This document shows, piece by piece, positions 15,174 through 24,352 of a stretch of 53,177 nt of DNA. Both the position numbers and the translations under genes were made by a program. Origin of the DNA: Muribaculaceae bacterium (lineage in GTDB: Bacteria > Bacteroidota > Bacteroidia > Bacteroidales > Muribaculaceae); assembly GCA_022508985.1 (NCBI GenBank), contig JAFLUA010000012.1, forward strand, positions 1 to 53,177, in the 5' to 3' direction. Positions within the stretch are counted from its first letter, which is position 1. Each line of letters begins with the position of its first letter. The notes beneath the pieces were generated by a model. That model was given only the letters and a program-made list of their open reading frames with translations, made no database searches and was not told where the DNA came from.

Positions 15174-18100
15174 ATGTACAAAAAAATTTCACTGGTTTTG
15201 TTATTGTCGGCGACGCTGACAATGGGAGCTGTAGCCCAAAAGCGCAGCCCCCAATATCAGGGAAGCACTCGCAGCGTAGCTCCGATAGAGCGAACAAAAG
15301 CTGCGACACGACAGGCGCGTAATTTTGCGCCTACATTCTCAAAAGAGATAGGGCGCGTTGGCCTGATGCACGATGCTTCAGCCATCGCCCGGAGCTACAC
15401 AACAACGCCACCCATGCGGGTGCTTGGCGATGGCACTACAATCTATGGCTCGGTTATCTATTCATCGGCATGGCGCGCGGCAGAATATGGCCTCTACACC
15501 TTTAAGGCCTCGTCGAACCCCGAGATAAGCAAATACATGGCAATAGAGAGCTACCAGGCCAATGGTGGCGGCACCTATGCCGATGGCAAATATTACTACA
15601 ACTCGTATGTCTATGACGATGAAGGCGGTTGGGGCTATACCTTCTCAACCTTCTGCACTGTCGACCTTGCCACGGGCAATATAACACGCGTGACACAGGG
15701 ATTTCTCGACGGGACCTTCGACCAGACACAGATAACCCACGATATGACCTACGACCCTACTACGGGACAGATTTTTGTGGTGTCATATATTAAGGAGACC
15801 GACGACACCGGCCTCATCGAGTATTTCCGTCCGGCCGTATCGACACTCGACAACTATACCGGTTTTGTTACGCCTATAGCTAAGACGCCCAGCTTTATAG
15901 CAATAGCTGCAAATAACGCAGGCGAATTGTATGGTATCAGCAAAGGCGCCTCCTCAGCTCTTTACCGCATCAACAAAGAGACAGGCGAATGCACCGAGAT
16001 AGGCCGCACAGGTCTTAATCCCGAATATGTTCAGTCGGCAACCTTCGACCCCATCACCGACAAGCTATATTGGGCAGCAACAGAGCTCAACGGCAACTCG
16101 GGCCTCTATGAAGTGAACGTATCGACAGGTAAAGCCGAAGAGATATGCCGCTTCACCAATAACGAAGAGATAACAGGTATCTACATACCGGCTCCCGAAG
16201 TGTCGGCAGCAGCCCCTGCCGCTGTCAGCAACCAGACTGTCAGCTTTATCGACGCATCGCTCAGCGGGCAGCTCAAATTCACAGTGCCAAGCGTAGCATA
16301 TAACGGCAGCACCCTTTCGGCACCGCTCACAGCCGACGTTACCGTCGACGGTGAAGGCTATGCAACGCTCGACGTGACACCCGGCCAAGCCGTATCGCTT
16401 GACATAAGCCTTACAGAAGGTGTTCACGGCTATTCGGTACAGATATCGAACAGCATAGGCGAAGGTCCTCGCACAGGATATTCGTGGTATGTAGGCATCG
16501 ACGGCCCCGGGCACGTTGAAAACCTCACGCTGGAAGCCAATAGCGAAGGCGAACCCGTAATATCGTGGACAGCACCGGGCGTAGGCCGCAACGGCGGATA
16601 TATCGACCCGACGAAACTCACCTACGACGTAGTACGCTACCCCGAAGTGAAGATGGTAGCATCGGGTATTAGCGCTACTACCGTGACCGATACAAGCAAA
16701 TTTGACGCATCTAATGTTTACTACGTAGTAACCGCCTATTGTGATGGCCGTCAAGGCGTTGAAACATCGACAGCGGAAGGCTTGTTCGGCTCGGGCTCAG
16801 AACTACCCGTGACTTTCAACTTCGATAACATCGAAGACTTTGAGCTATGCACAGTTATCGACGCTAATAACGATGGCGATGCACAATACCACTGGGGCTA
16901 TTGGTTCTACAGCGAAGATTACTCTTGGACTTCTGCCGATAAAGATAACGCCGACCGTCCTGAGACACCGTGCGTTGTCTATGGTTACAACCCCCTCGGC
17001 CCTGCCGACGACTGGATTATCATGCCCCCGTTCACAGCCGAACAAGGCAAGAAATATCGCGTGACATTCCGTATGTGGACACGCGGCAACAAAGAGAAAT
17101 TAAGTGTTACCGCAGGGCCCACCGCCACCGTTGCCGACCAAAAAGTTATTTTGGCTGAAAAAGAATATAACCACACCAACCACGATAGTTTCTTCACCGC
17201 AGAGTTTTCAGCTACCACAACAGGCAACTGCTATGTAGGCTTCCACTGCACCTCTGCTTCGAAGATGTACTATCTCTTCGTTGATGACGTAACCATCGAC
17301 GAAGTGCCGGCAACCGATGCCCCCGCTGCTGTTGAGAACCTCACTGTAACCCCCGGAGCCAAAGGCGCCCTCACCGCAACGATAGAATTCAAGACACCGA
17401 CAGTTACAGCCGACGGCAAGGCTCTTAGCTCGCTTGAGCGCATCGATATTTTCCGCGGCAACGACAACAATGTAATCCACAGCTTTGAAAGCCCCGCTAC
17501 CGGAGCCGACCTATCGTGGACCGATACTGAAGCCGTGCAAGGCTTTAACACCTATCGTGTAGTTGCTGTCAATGCCTCAGGCGCCGGCGAAAAAGCCGTA
17601 GAGACGGCATATGTAGGCTACGACCTGCCGACCGCACCGACAGAGGTATCACTTGAAGACTACGACGGCCACCCCGTGCTCCGCTGGATTGCACCCGAGA
17701 CAGGACAGAACGGCGGTTATATCAATCCCGACGAACTTATCTACCGCATTATCCGCAGCGACAACGTGATAATGAGCACTCGCGCCACCGGCACCGAGTT
17801 TGTAGATATGACCCTTGACCCCAAGAAACAACAGTATTTCGTCTACTATCAGATAGAGCCAATCAGTGCTGCCGGCATCGGCGACTATGCGTTGTCGAAT
17901 CACATTATCTTCGGCGACCCGTATGAAGGCGATTTCTTTGAGTCATTCTCCGATGCAGCCTTGAGCACCGACCCCTGGACAACATATCTTCTTGAGGGCA
18001 ATCAACAGCTGTGGACACTCATGTCGCAGGGCTACTATCCCTACTGTATGCCGGCCGACTACGACGGTGGCCTTGCCGTGTTCAGTAGTAGCGACGGCCG

Positions 18101-19805
18101 TCCCGGCTGGGCCGGACGCCTCGTATCGCCCAAATTACGTATCGACGATATGCCTGTGCCTCTCTTCTCATTTGCATTCTATCACGAAATGGACTACTAT
18201 GGAGATGTCTATGCCGACCGCTTGATACCCGAAGTACGTCTTCCCGACGGCACATATGTAGCTCTTGACGAGCCTATTTACGTTACCGATGAGAAATATG
18301 ACAGCGGCTGGTGGCTATATACCTACGACTTGAGCGATTTCAAGCAATATGGAGCCGTTCAACTCAGTTTCCACGGCATAGCCGAATATGCCAACGATGT
18401 CTATATCGACATGGTAAGCCTTGAAAGCAATGTTGAATACGACCTCTTAGGCTACACCTTCTCAGGGCCGACATCGGTTCAGGTAGGTAAAACAGGCAAA
18501 TATCGCGCTACGATATTCAATCAAGGCGTTAAAGCAGCTGATGGCTACCGCATCGATCTCTACCGCGATGGCAAAGTGCTCTTAAGCGACGAAGCGACGA
18601 AGCCTCTGGCCTCAGGCGAATTTGCCACACATGAGTTTAGCGTACCCTCGACTCTTGAAGAAGAAGGCAACACATATAAATACAATGTGAAAATTGTATT
18701 CGATAAAGACGAAGTGCTTGCCAATAACGAATCGGAATACATCATCACACGCATCACCGCACCCGATGTGCCCGAACCTCGCTTCGTTGAAGGTGAAGTA
18801 ACAAGCGAAAACAATGTTACATTAACGTGGGGCGAAGCCGACGCACTCCAGGTTGAAGACTCCTTCGAGAGCTACGCAGCGTTCTCAATCAGCGATATAG
18901 GCGATTATACCCTGGTCGATGGCGATGGCGCTTATACCTATACCTTTACCGACATCAAGTTCGATAACTCGGGCGAACCGTTCGCATTTATGGTATTCAA
19001 CCCTGTAGTGCTTGGCATAACGATGCTCGACGAATACAAGACGCACACCGGCAACCAGGTGCTGACAGCATGGTCGTCGTACGACGCAACAACAGGAAAA
19101 GCTGTTACCAACAACGACTGGTTTATATCGCCTGAAGTACATCCCGGCACCACAGTATCGTTCTGGGCAAAGACACCGGGCTGGGAATATGGCTATGAAA
19201 GCTTCGAAGTGATGTACTCTACTACCGACCGCTCGACATCGGCATTCAATGTGCTTGAATCGGTAAGCTCGGTGCCCACGGAATGGACAGAGTATACCTA
19301 TACCTTACCGTCGAACGCTAAGTATTTTGCAATACACTATAATGCCAACGACAAGTTTATACTCTATATCGACGATTTGTCGTTCAATGCCGTATGCAAA
19401 CTCGATGGTGCAGAACACAGCGGCTATCGCATCTATCGCGACGGCACCGCCATCACCGAGACAACAGCAACGACACACAGCTATGTCGACAGCAATGTAG
19501 CAGAGGGCAACCACACCTACACCGTAACCGCCCTCTTTGGCGAACGCGAAAGTAAGCCCGTTGCCGTATCTGTAAAGGTAGGCGAAAGCTCGCTCACTGA
19601 AGTCGCAAGCGATAATATATCTATCACAAGCGACAATGGCTATATCTTAATCGAGGGCGTTGACGGCCTTGCAGTATCTGTTTCCAACCCTGCAGGTATG
19701 ACACTCTTTGCCGCCGATGACGCACCTTCATATAAGGTAGCTGTTGCCAAAGGCGTATATATCGTACGCGCCGGCGACACGGTATGCAAACTGATTGTTA
19801 GATAA
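15174..19805 (+). CDS. Large secreted adhesin-like protein with propeller, FN3 and anchor J modules and T9SS C-terminal domain
   Basis: 1543 residues with signal peptide MYKKISLVLLLSATLTMGAVAQ. Visible order: a beta-propeller-like region at about 70-340 (repeating FxxIAIAANNAGELYGIS, YVQSATFDPITDKLYWA); a first FN3-like pair at 345-530 (VENLTLEANSEGEPVISWTAP); an anchor J domain at 540-700 (DDWIIMPPF); FN3 repeats at 710-905 (LSWTDTEAVQGFNTYRVVAVN); a second anchor J at 915-1085; a CARDB-like module at 1090-1190 (FSGPTSVQVGKTGKYRATIFN); a third anchor J at 1220-1400 (NDWFISPEVHPG); FN3; and a sorting domain at about 1480-1543 (AVSVSNPAGMTLFA...GVYIVRAG). No catalytic motif is seen. Probably a T9SS-exported surface adhesin or glycan/protein binder. 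It ends in a strong terminator. Confidence 0.85.
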   Translation: MYKKISLVLLLSATLTMGAVAQKRSPQYQGSTRSVAPIERTKAATRQARNFAPTFSKEIGRVGLMHDASAIARSYTTTPPMRVLGDGTTIYGSVIYSSAWRAAEYGLYTFKASSNPEISKYMAIESYQANGGGTYADGKYYYNSYVYDDEGGWGYTFSTFCTVDLATGNITRVTQGFLDGTFDQTQITHDMTYDPTTGQIFVVSYIKETDDTGLIEYFRPAVSTLDNYTGFVTPIAKTPSFIAIAANNAGELYGISKGASSALYRINKETGECTEIGRTGLNPEYVQSATFDPITDKLYWAATELNGNSGLYEVNVSTGKAEEICRFTNNEEITGIYIPAPEVSAAAPAAVSNQTVSFIDASLSGQLKFTVPSVAYNGSTLSAPLTADVTVDGEGYATLDVTPGQAVSLDISLTEGVHGYSVQISNSIGEGPRTGYSWYVGIDGPGHVENLTLEANSEGEPVISWTAPGVGRNGGYIDPTKLTYDVVRYPEVKMVASGISATTVTDTSKFDASNVYYVVTAYCDGRQGVETSTAEGLFGSGSELPVTFNFDNIEDFELCTVIDANNDGDAQYHWGYWFYSEDYSWTSADKDNADRPETPCVVYGYNPLGPADDWIIMPPFTAEQGKKYRVTFRMWTRGNKEKLSVTAGPTATVADQKVILAEKEYNHTNHDSFFTAEFSATTTGNCYVGFHCTSASKMYYLFVDDVTIDEVPATDAPAAVENLTVTPGAKGALTATIEFKTPTVTADGKALSSLERIDIFRGNDNNVIHSFESPATGADLSWTDTEAVQGFNTYRVVAVNASGAGEKAVETAYVGYDLPTAPTEVSLEDYDGHPVLRWIAPETGQNGGYINPDELIYRIIRSDNVIMSTRATGTEFVDMTLDPKKQQYFVYYQIEPISAAGIGDYALSNHIIFGDPYEGDFFESFSDAALSTDPWTTYLLEGNQQLWTLMSQGYYPYCMPADYDGGLAVFSSSDGRPGWAGRLVSPKLRIDDMPVPLFSFAFYHEMDYYGDVYADRLIPEVRLPDGTYVALDEPIYVTDEKYDSGWWLYTYDLSDFKQYGAVQLSFHGIAEYANDVYIDMVSLESNVEYDLLGYTFSGPTSVQVGKTGKYRATIFNQGVKAADGYRIDLYRDGKVLLSDEATKPLASGEFATHEFSVPSTLEEEGNTYKYNVKIVFDKDEVLANNESEYIITRITAPDVPEPRFVEGEVTSENNVTLTWGEADALQVEDSFESYAAFSISDIGDYTLVDGDGAYTYTFTDIKFDNSGEPFAFMVFNPVVLGITMLDEYKTHTGNQVLTAWSSYDATTGKAVTNNDWFISPEVHPGTTVSFWAKTPGWEYGYESFEVMYSTTDRSTSAFNVLESVSSVPTEWTEYTYTLPSNAKYFAIHYNANDKFILYIDDLSFNAVCKLDGAEHSGYRIYRDGTAITETTATTHSYVDSNVAEGNHTYTVTALFGERESKPVAVSVKVGESSLTEVASDNISITSDNGYILIEGVDGLAVSVSNPAGMTLFAADDAPSYKVAVAKGVYIVRAGDTVCKLIVR

Positions 19806-19823
19806 GAAACATCACTCTACAAT

Positions 19824-19857
19824 AAAGCCCCGGCCAAACTCAGGTCGGGGCTTTTTA
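19824..19857 (+). terminator. Rho-independent terminator after the large adhesin gene
   Basis: AAAGCCCCGGCC, loop AAACTCA, GGTCGGGGCTTT, then TTTA: 12 pairs (one G-U) followed by a U run. This is the clearest intrinsic terminator in the window. Confidence 0.9.
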
Positions 19858-19895
19858 TTAGTTATGAAGGCGCTGTGATGCAGGTTGCAACCTGT

Positions 19896-20867
19896 CTATG
19901 ATCTTTTCGACAGGATTACAAGCGCTGAAGCTTCAGAGCGTGGCAAGACAGCGAGCCGCAGTTTATCATCGACAAAGGCATTAGAGTCGGCGAGGTCGAT
20001 ACCAGCTTCGACGAGCGCCGCTTTAACGGTGTCGAGGGCAATTTGCGGAGTATTGTTGTCTTGACTTAAATGACATAGGAAGATATTACGCAGGCTCACT
20101 TCCGAAGCAACGTCGGCCAGATAACGAGCAGTCACTGCATTATCGAGGTGCCCTATCTCCGATTCAATTCGGGCCTTAAGATATCGCGGATATAGGCCGT
20201 TTCTGAGCATATTCAGGTCGTAGTTAGTCTCAATCATCAGGTGCTTTGCGCGACGGATGTAGTAGTCGGCACGTTCTGTTATTTTTCCCGTATCGGTGAG
20301 GACTACAAAATTTTCATCTAAGGCGTCGATAGCAAAACCTACATTATCGCTACCATCGTGACTCGTTTCGAAAGCGGTGACGGATAGCGGACCGACCGTG
20401 AATGGAAACTCTTTGTATATCGGTGTGTGATAATCTTTTACACGGCGCGACATGCTATGACGGCGCAGGAGGCCGTTAAAAGACTTCATAGTAGCGTATA
20501 AGCGCATGTGCCGATGTCGTCGCAATAAAGCGTAGGCATATCTAACATGGTCGCCATGGTCGTGCGTCAACAATATGCCTTGAATAGAATCGGGGTCGAT
20601 GCTATTAGCGCCGAGCACAGCCTCAACGTAATTATTGTCGACGCCGGCATCTATGAGCAAGCCACCGGCATCGCACCCTATGTAGGCGCAGTTGCCACTA
20701 CTACCGCTGCCGAATGAAATAAAACGCAGGCGGTCAGACACTTGGACAGCCTCGTCGGACAATGGCTCAATCGCAGCATCGGTGTCGTTGTCGGCTACGA
20801 CATCGAAAAGACCTGGCTGGTCGTTCCAAAAAGCCTCGCGGCGCCGTTGTTGTCGACGTCGACTCAT
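19896..20867 (-). CDS. YycJ/WalJ-like metallo-beta-lactamase-fold hydrolase (probable nuclease)
   Basis: 323 residues. The metallo-hydrolase core begins near residue 46 with LRFISFGSGSSGNC, the usual N-terminus of YycJ proteins, and has the metal motif HDHGDH at 102-107. Later ligands are in FETSHDGSDN (His), VVLTDTGKI (Asp) and NIFLCHLSQDNN (His). YycJ-family proteins have been linked to exonuclease activity and mismatch repair in Firmicutes. The first 45 residues are an extra segment, very basic at first (RRRQQRRR), with QPGLF at 17-21, a possible sliding-clamp motif. The ATG overlaps the stop of the RsmI-like gene (ATGA), so the two are coupled. Confidence 0.88.
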   Translation of the reverse strand: MSRRRQQRRREAFWNDQPGLFDVVADNDTDAAIEPLSDEAVQVSDRLRFISFGSGSSGNCAYIGCDAGGLLIDAGVDNNYVEAVLGANSIDPDSIQGILLTHDHGDHVRYAYALLRRHRHMRLYATMKSFNGLLRRHSMSRRVKDYHTPIYKEFPFTVGPLSVTAFETSHDGSDNVGFAIDALDENFVVLTDTGKITERADYYIRRAKHLMIETNYDLNMLRNGLYPRYLKARIESEIGHLDNAVTARYLADVASEVSLRNIFLCHLSQDNNTPQIALDTVKAALVEAGIDLADSNAFVDDKLRLAVLPRSEASALVILSKRS

Positions 20868-21574
20868 CTGTTATACAAGAGGAAAATAGCCGGGCGCTTG
20901 GCATAGTCGTAGGTCGACTTTTTCCAGTCGCTGAGCGGCTTTGTTATTATACTTTGAGACGGCGCCGTAATGTCGGCGGCAACGCATAGCAACATATCTC
21001 CGGGGAGCGCCGATGCTAAATCGGCCACGAGCCTGTTGTTGCGATAGGGAGTCTCGATGAAAATCTGCGTTTGCCTACGCGTTTTAATATCGCGTTCCAT
21101 CGCCTTAAGAGCAGCCGCTCTTTTTGCGGCCTCGATAGGTAGATATCCTATAAAGGCAAAGCTTTGTCCGTTAAAACCCGACGCCATAAGAGCCAATAGA
21201 ATACTCGAGGGGCCGACTAACGGCACTACTTCGATGCCTTTGCGTTGCGCCAGCGCCACAAGATCGGCACCGGGGTCGGCAACGGCGGGACATCCGGCTT
21301 CGCTTATCACCCCTATGTCGTGCCCTTCGAGAGCAGGTTGCAACATAGCCTCGACAGCCTTGGGCTGAGTGTGTTCGTTTAGGACTTCAAAGTGAAGGCC
21401 GTCGATATTGATATTGCGGTCGCAAGCCTTCAGAAAACGTCGTGCCGTGCGCAACTCTTCCACAACGAAATACGTTACAGAGCTTATCAGCGCTATATTT
21501 CGCTGCGGCAACACTTCGGCAGGCGCACATGGCGACAGCAACGAAGGGAAGAGATATATTTTTCCAAAGGCCAT
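20864..21574 (-). CDS. RsmI-like tetrapyrrole-methylase-fold methyltransferase (short form)
   Basis: 236 residues. The fold is shown by ISSVTYFVVEELRTARRFLK at the N-terminus, the SAM-binding acidic loop GVISEAGCPAVADPGADLV at about 93-111, VPLVGPSSILLALMASG at about 116-132, and FIETPYRNNRL. It resembles RsmI, which 2'-O-methylates C1402 of 16S rRNA, but lacks the usual N-terminal GTLYLVATPIGN form. It belongs to a shorter Bacteroidetes version often annotated only as SAM-dependent methyltransferase, so its target is uncertain. The -7 box (21583-21590) is so near the ATG that the message should have almost no leader. Confidence 0.85.
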   Translation of the reverse strand: MAFGKIYLFPSLLSPCAPAEVLPQRNIALISSVTYFVVEELRTARRFLKACDRNINIDGLHFEVLNEHTQPKAVEAMLQPALEGHDIGVISEAGCPAVADPGADLVALAQRKGIEVVPLVGPSSILLALMASGFNGQSFAFIGYLPIEAAKRAAALKAMERDIKTRRQTQIFIETPYRNNRLVADLASALPGDMLLCVAADITAPSQSIITKPLSDWKKSTYDYAKRPAIFLLYNR

Positions 21575-21582
21575 AATTTCTA

Positions 21583-21590
21583 CAAAGGTA
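21583..21590 (-). promoter_or_regulatory. -7 box TACCTTTG, nearly leaderless start
   Basis: Minus-strand TACCTTTG ends 8 bases before the ATG at 21574. With a start site about 7 bases past the box, the transcript would begin within about 3 bases of the start codon. Confidence 0.55.
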
Positions 21591-21692
21591 CAATTTTTTT
21601 TGCTAAGTGCGAGCTTGTATATGAGCTGTTATACAAAAAAAACAGGGCGGCGCCTGCAATAGCACTGCCCTGCTTCATATTATCGGTTCAAA

Positions 21693-23378
21693 TTAATTGA
21701 GTGCTTTAGATAGGTTGTAGTTAGCAAACTCGAGGTCGTTAATAGCTTTACCTGCCATCGTCGGGTCGATACGAACAGCCTGACGGAGGTTTGTGGTGAG
21801 CATAGACTCGTTATTTGTGCGAGCGCCAAGGACAGCCATTAGATAGTATGTTGTGGCATCGGGTTTGTCGATAGCAGCGAGCGTTGATTTAGCCTTGTTG
21901 TAGTCTTTAGTCAAAATCTGAGCGAGCGCAGCGTTGTTGCTCTTAGTGTCGGCAAAAGCACGAACGGCAGCCGCAGCATCGCCTTGTTTGAGGTAGTAAA
22001 CGCCGAGCGCGTCGCCCACTTCTTTGACACCGGTAGCCGATCCAAAGTACTGGTTAGCTTTAGCATAGTCGCCGTTTACCATTTCGATAAGGCCGATATT
22101 CATCTGTGTTTCTGGGTTAGAACCGAGCATAGCGGCGCGAGCAAAAGAAGCTTTTGCGTCGTCGTATTTGCCGTTGATATACTGAGTCATACCAAGATTA
22201 TTCCAAGTGCGGTAGTCGTTAGCATAAAGACGAGTAGCCGTTTCGTAGATACGAGCTTTACGAGCGTTGTCGTCGGTCAATGTTGCGCAATAGAGAATTT
22301 CTTCTACGCTAAGTTTCGACGGGTCGGTGTTGAAGAGTTCTTCGATTTCGGCGTCACTCTTACCTATTACATTAACAGAAGCCGTGATGCGAGAATAACG
22401 AAGCTGTGGCAAAATCTGGTCGGCAAGTTGCTCGAACACCGACGAGAGGTTGCGTATTTCACGTTCGCGCTGCTCGGGGTCTTTATACATCGACAGAACG
22501 CTTAAGATAAGGTCTTTATCTTGGATATTGCTCTGAGCCACAAGTTTCTGGAAGCCTTCCCAGTCTTGAGCAGTGAATTGCGCTGTGAGCTCGCCAAATT
22601 CAGTGATTTTATCTTTTTTGAGCTGTTTGTCGAGATATTCTTTAGTGTTTTTCTCGCGGTCTTCAGCCAAGCGAGTGTTTAATTTAACACCACCGTCGGG
22701 CGAAGCATACGACGAAATGTTAATTTCTTCGAGTTCGCGAGATTTGTCGGCATTGGCATTTCTTATTTCCTTCTGAAGCTCAAGCATAGCGTCGGTGTTA
22801 AGTTGACCTGCGCGGATATTAGCCTGGTTGATGAGGAACATGATGTCGGCTGTGTATTTTTCGTTGATAATGCGTTGGAAAGCATCGGGGGCGATTGCCG
22901 GAGTAACAGAAGCTACATCGGCCAAAGCTGCTGTGGCGATAACACCATCGGCAACTTTCACGCGCGGCAAAGCATATTTATTGCCACCTTGATTTACAAC
23001 GAAGTCAAGCATGAGTTCGCTTTTTGCCATATCGGGCTCATAAACGAAGTTGACGGGTATGGTCTGTGTACCACCCTGCTCGTAAGAAATAACGGGGTTG
23101 TTTCCGCGCACATTTTCACCTTGGAAAGAATACGACTGCGAAGCAACTTCTTTGCCGTTGAAAACGAGGGTGGGTGTTACAGTAACTTCGGCATTTTTGC
23201 GGAAGAATTTAGCGGGAATTTTAGCGCTAACACGAGCGGGCACATTCACACCTACCACCTCGAGGGGTTCGGGGTTAACACTGAAATAGTCGGATGTGAA
23301 CTGACCGAGTTTTTTACCGCAGGACGAGAGAGATAGAACGACTCCCAATCCGAGCACATAGCATAATTTGCGATTCAT
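21693..23378 (-). CDS. Lipoprotein with OmpA-like and TPR regions
   Basis: 561 residues. Lipobox L17-S-S-C20 (SLSSCGKK) predicts outer-membrane anchoring. Residues about 25-160 are beta-rich (EVVGVNVPARVSAKIP, TVTPTLVFNGKEV). Residues about 175-370 contain an OmpA-like segment: ISSYASPDGGVKLNTRLAEDREKNTKEYL has the Ser-Pro-x-Gly and Asn...Arg pattern, interrupted by a helical insertion. From 385 onwards several TPRs follow (YRTWNNLGMTQYINGKYDDA; NPETQMNIGLIEMVNGDYAKA; DALGVYYLKQGDAAAAV). The layout suggests a periplasm-facing scaffold linking outer membrane and peptidoglycan. Function unknown. Own promoter box TATCTTTG at 23421-23428. Confidence 0.82.
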   Translation of the reverse strand: MNRKLCYVLGLGVVLSLSSCGKKLGQFTSDYFSVNPEPLEVVGVNVPARVSAKIPAKFFRKNAEVTVTPTLVFNGKEVASQSYSFQGENVRGNNPVISYEQGGTQTIPVNFVYEPDMAKSELMLDFVVNQGGNKYALPRVKVADGVIATAALADVASVTPAIAPDAFQRIINEKYTADIMFLINQANIRAGQLNTDAMLELQKEIRNANADKSRELEEINISSYASPDGGVKLNTRLAEDREKNTKEYLDKQLKKDKITEFGELTAQFTAQDWEGFQKLVAQSNIQDKDLILSVLSMYKDPEQREREIRNLSSVFEQLADQILPQLRYSRITASVNVIGKSDAEIEELFNTDPSKLSVEEILYCATLTDDNARKARIYETATRLYANDYRTWNNLGMTQYINGKYDDAKASFARAAMLGSNPETQMNIGLIEMVNGDYAKANQYFGSATGVKEVGDALGVYYLKQGDAAAAVRAFADTKSNNAALAQILTKDYNKAKSTLAAIDKPDATTYYLMAVLGARTNNESMLTTNLRQAVRIDPTMAGKAINDLEFANYNLSKALN

Positions 23379-23420
23379 ATATCAAAAATAAATAATTTAT
23401 AATAATGTATTATTTGAGTG

Positions 23421-23428
23421 CAAAGATA
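23421..23428 (-). promoter_or_regulatory. -7 box TATCTTTG for the OmpA/TPR lipoprotein
   Basis: Minus-strand TATCTTTG, leader about 37 bases. No clear TTTG is seen at -33. Confidence 0.5.
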
Positions 23429-23507
23429 CACTTTTTTTCTAAATAGCGGCCGTTAGACGCATCTTTTTCAGATTTTTTAGAATAGAGGATGTCGTTTTCA
23501 GGTCAAA

Positions 23508-24212
23508 TCACTGCATTTCTATAATGCTGTCGATAGCGGGTTTTACGATGCTTTCCATTATCTCGTATCCCAATTCGTTTGGGTGCACGCCATCGTCGGT
23601 GTATAAGGGGTTAAGCGCTCTATCGGGTCCATCGACCATTTTGGTGTAATAGTCGATATATGGCAGGCCTTTGCTGACGGCATACGATTTTATTCGGTCG
23701 TTGAGTATCGCCACCCTGTCGGCAACGTCGGTGATAGAGCGATTCCAGTAAAATTCGGCAACAGGGAGTACCGACGACAATATCACTTTAATGCCGTTGG
23801 CCTGAGCTAATTCAACCATTGAAATAATATTTCCGAGAGTGATATCTACATTGAAAGGCCCTGTATTCTCGGCACAATCGTTTGTACCGGCATTGATAAT
23901 GACTATTTCAGGCGATAGATTGATTACATCTTCTCTGAATCGGAGCAGGAATTGCGATGAAGTCTGGCCGCTGATGCCCCGCCCTATATAGTTGTTAGAG
24001 GTGAAAAAATGGCTATGTTTATCAACCCAAAAGTATGTTATGGAATTACCCATAAACACCACTCGATGTTCATCTTTGCCGGGTGGCGGCAGAGCTTTGT
24101 TATCGGCAGCGTAACGGCCTAAAGCAGCCCAATCGCGGTTATCGGCACAAGCAGAGGCATCTACGAGTATAATGGCGGCGAGCGTCAAGGCTATTTTTAG
24201 AATTACTTTCAT
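23508..24212 (-). CDS. Secreted SGNH/GDSL-family hydrolase
   Basis: 234 residues from the ATG at 24210-24212, where a signal sequence begins (MKVILKIALTLAAIILVDASAC); an upstream in-frame start would run through the promoter. A Cys at 22 could make it a lipoprotein. The four SGNH blocks are present: GNSIT with nucleophile S57 (block I, GNS instead of GDS), the Gly of GRGISGQTS (block II), NAGTND (block III) and DGVHPNELG with the Asp/His pair (block V). Such enzymes remove acyl groups from lipids, glycans or peptidoglycan; the substrate is not readable here. Its promoter box TATCTTTG lies about 42 bases upstream. It is divergent from the yqeY-like gene. Confidence 0.9.
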   Translation of the reverse strand: MKVILKIALTLAAIILVDASACADNRDWAALGRYAADNKALPPPGKDEHRVVFMGNSITYFWVDKHSHFFTSNNYIGRGISGQTSSQFLLRFREDVINLSPEIVIINAGTNDCAENTGPFNVDITLGNIISMVELAQANGIKVILSSVLPVAEFYWNRSITDVADRVAILNDRIKSYAVSKGLPYIDYYTKMVDGPDRALNPLYTDDGVHPNELGYEIMESIVKPAIDSIIEMQ

Positions 24213-24253
24213 TGTATTTATCTTATCTTTAATTGCGTCGAACGAGGTTGCAA

Positions 24254-24261
24254 CAAAGATA
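24254..24261 (-). promoter_or_regulatory. -7 box TATCTTTG for the SGNH hydrolase
   Basis: Minus-strand TATCTTTG, leader about 35 bases to the chosen ATG. Its position supports the short start. Confidence 0.5.
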
Positions 24262-24318
24262 GTAATTTTTAATGAGAAAAATGTTTTTTTAGGTAGATAC
24301 TCTTTCGCCAAAATTTTG

Positions 24319-24326
24319 TATTTTTG
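24319..24326 (+). promoter_or_regulatory. -7 box TATTTTTG for the yqeY-like gene
   Basis: Plus-strand TATTTTTG, leader about 20 bases to the ATG at 24353. No convincing -33 element. Confidence 0.5.
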
Positions 24327-24352
24327 CCAGTCGAAATAAAAGAGTTACCATT

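Noticed and set aside
16065-16754. 229-codon minus-strand frame inside the large adhesin gene
   Set aside because: Antisense shadow; composition (Tyr/Cys/Arg-rich) does not look like a real protein.
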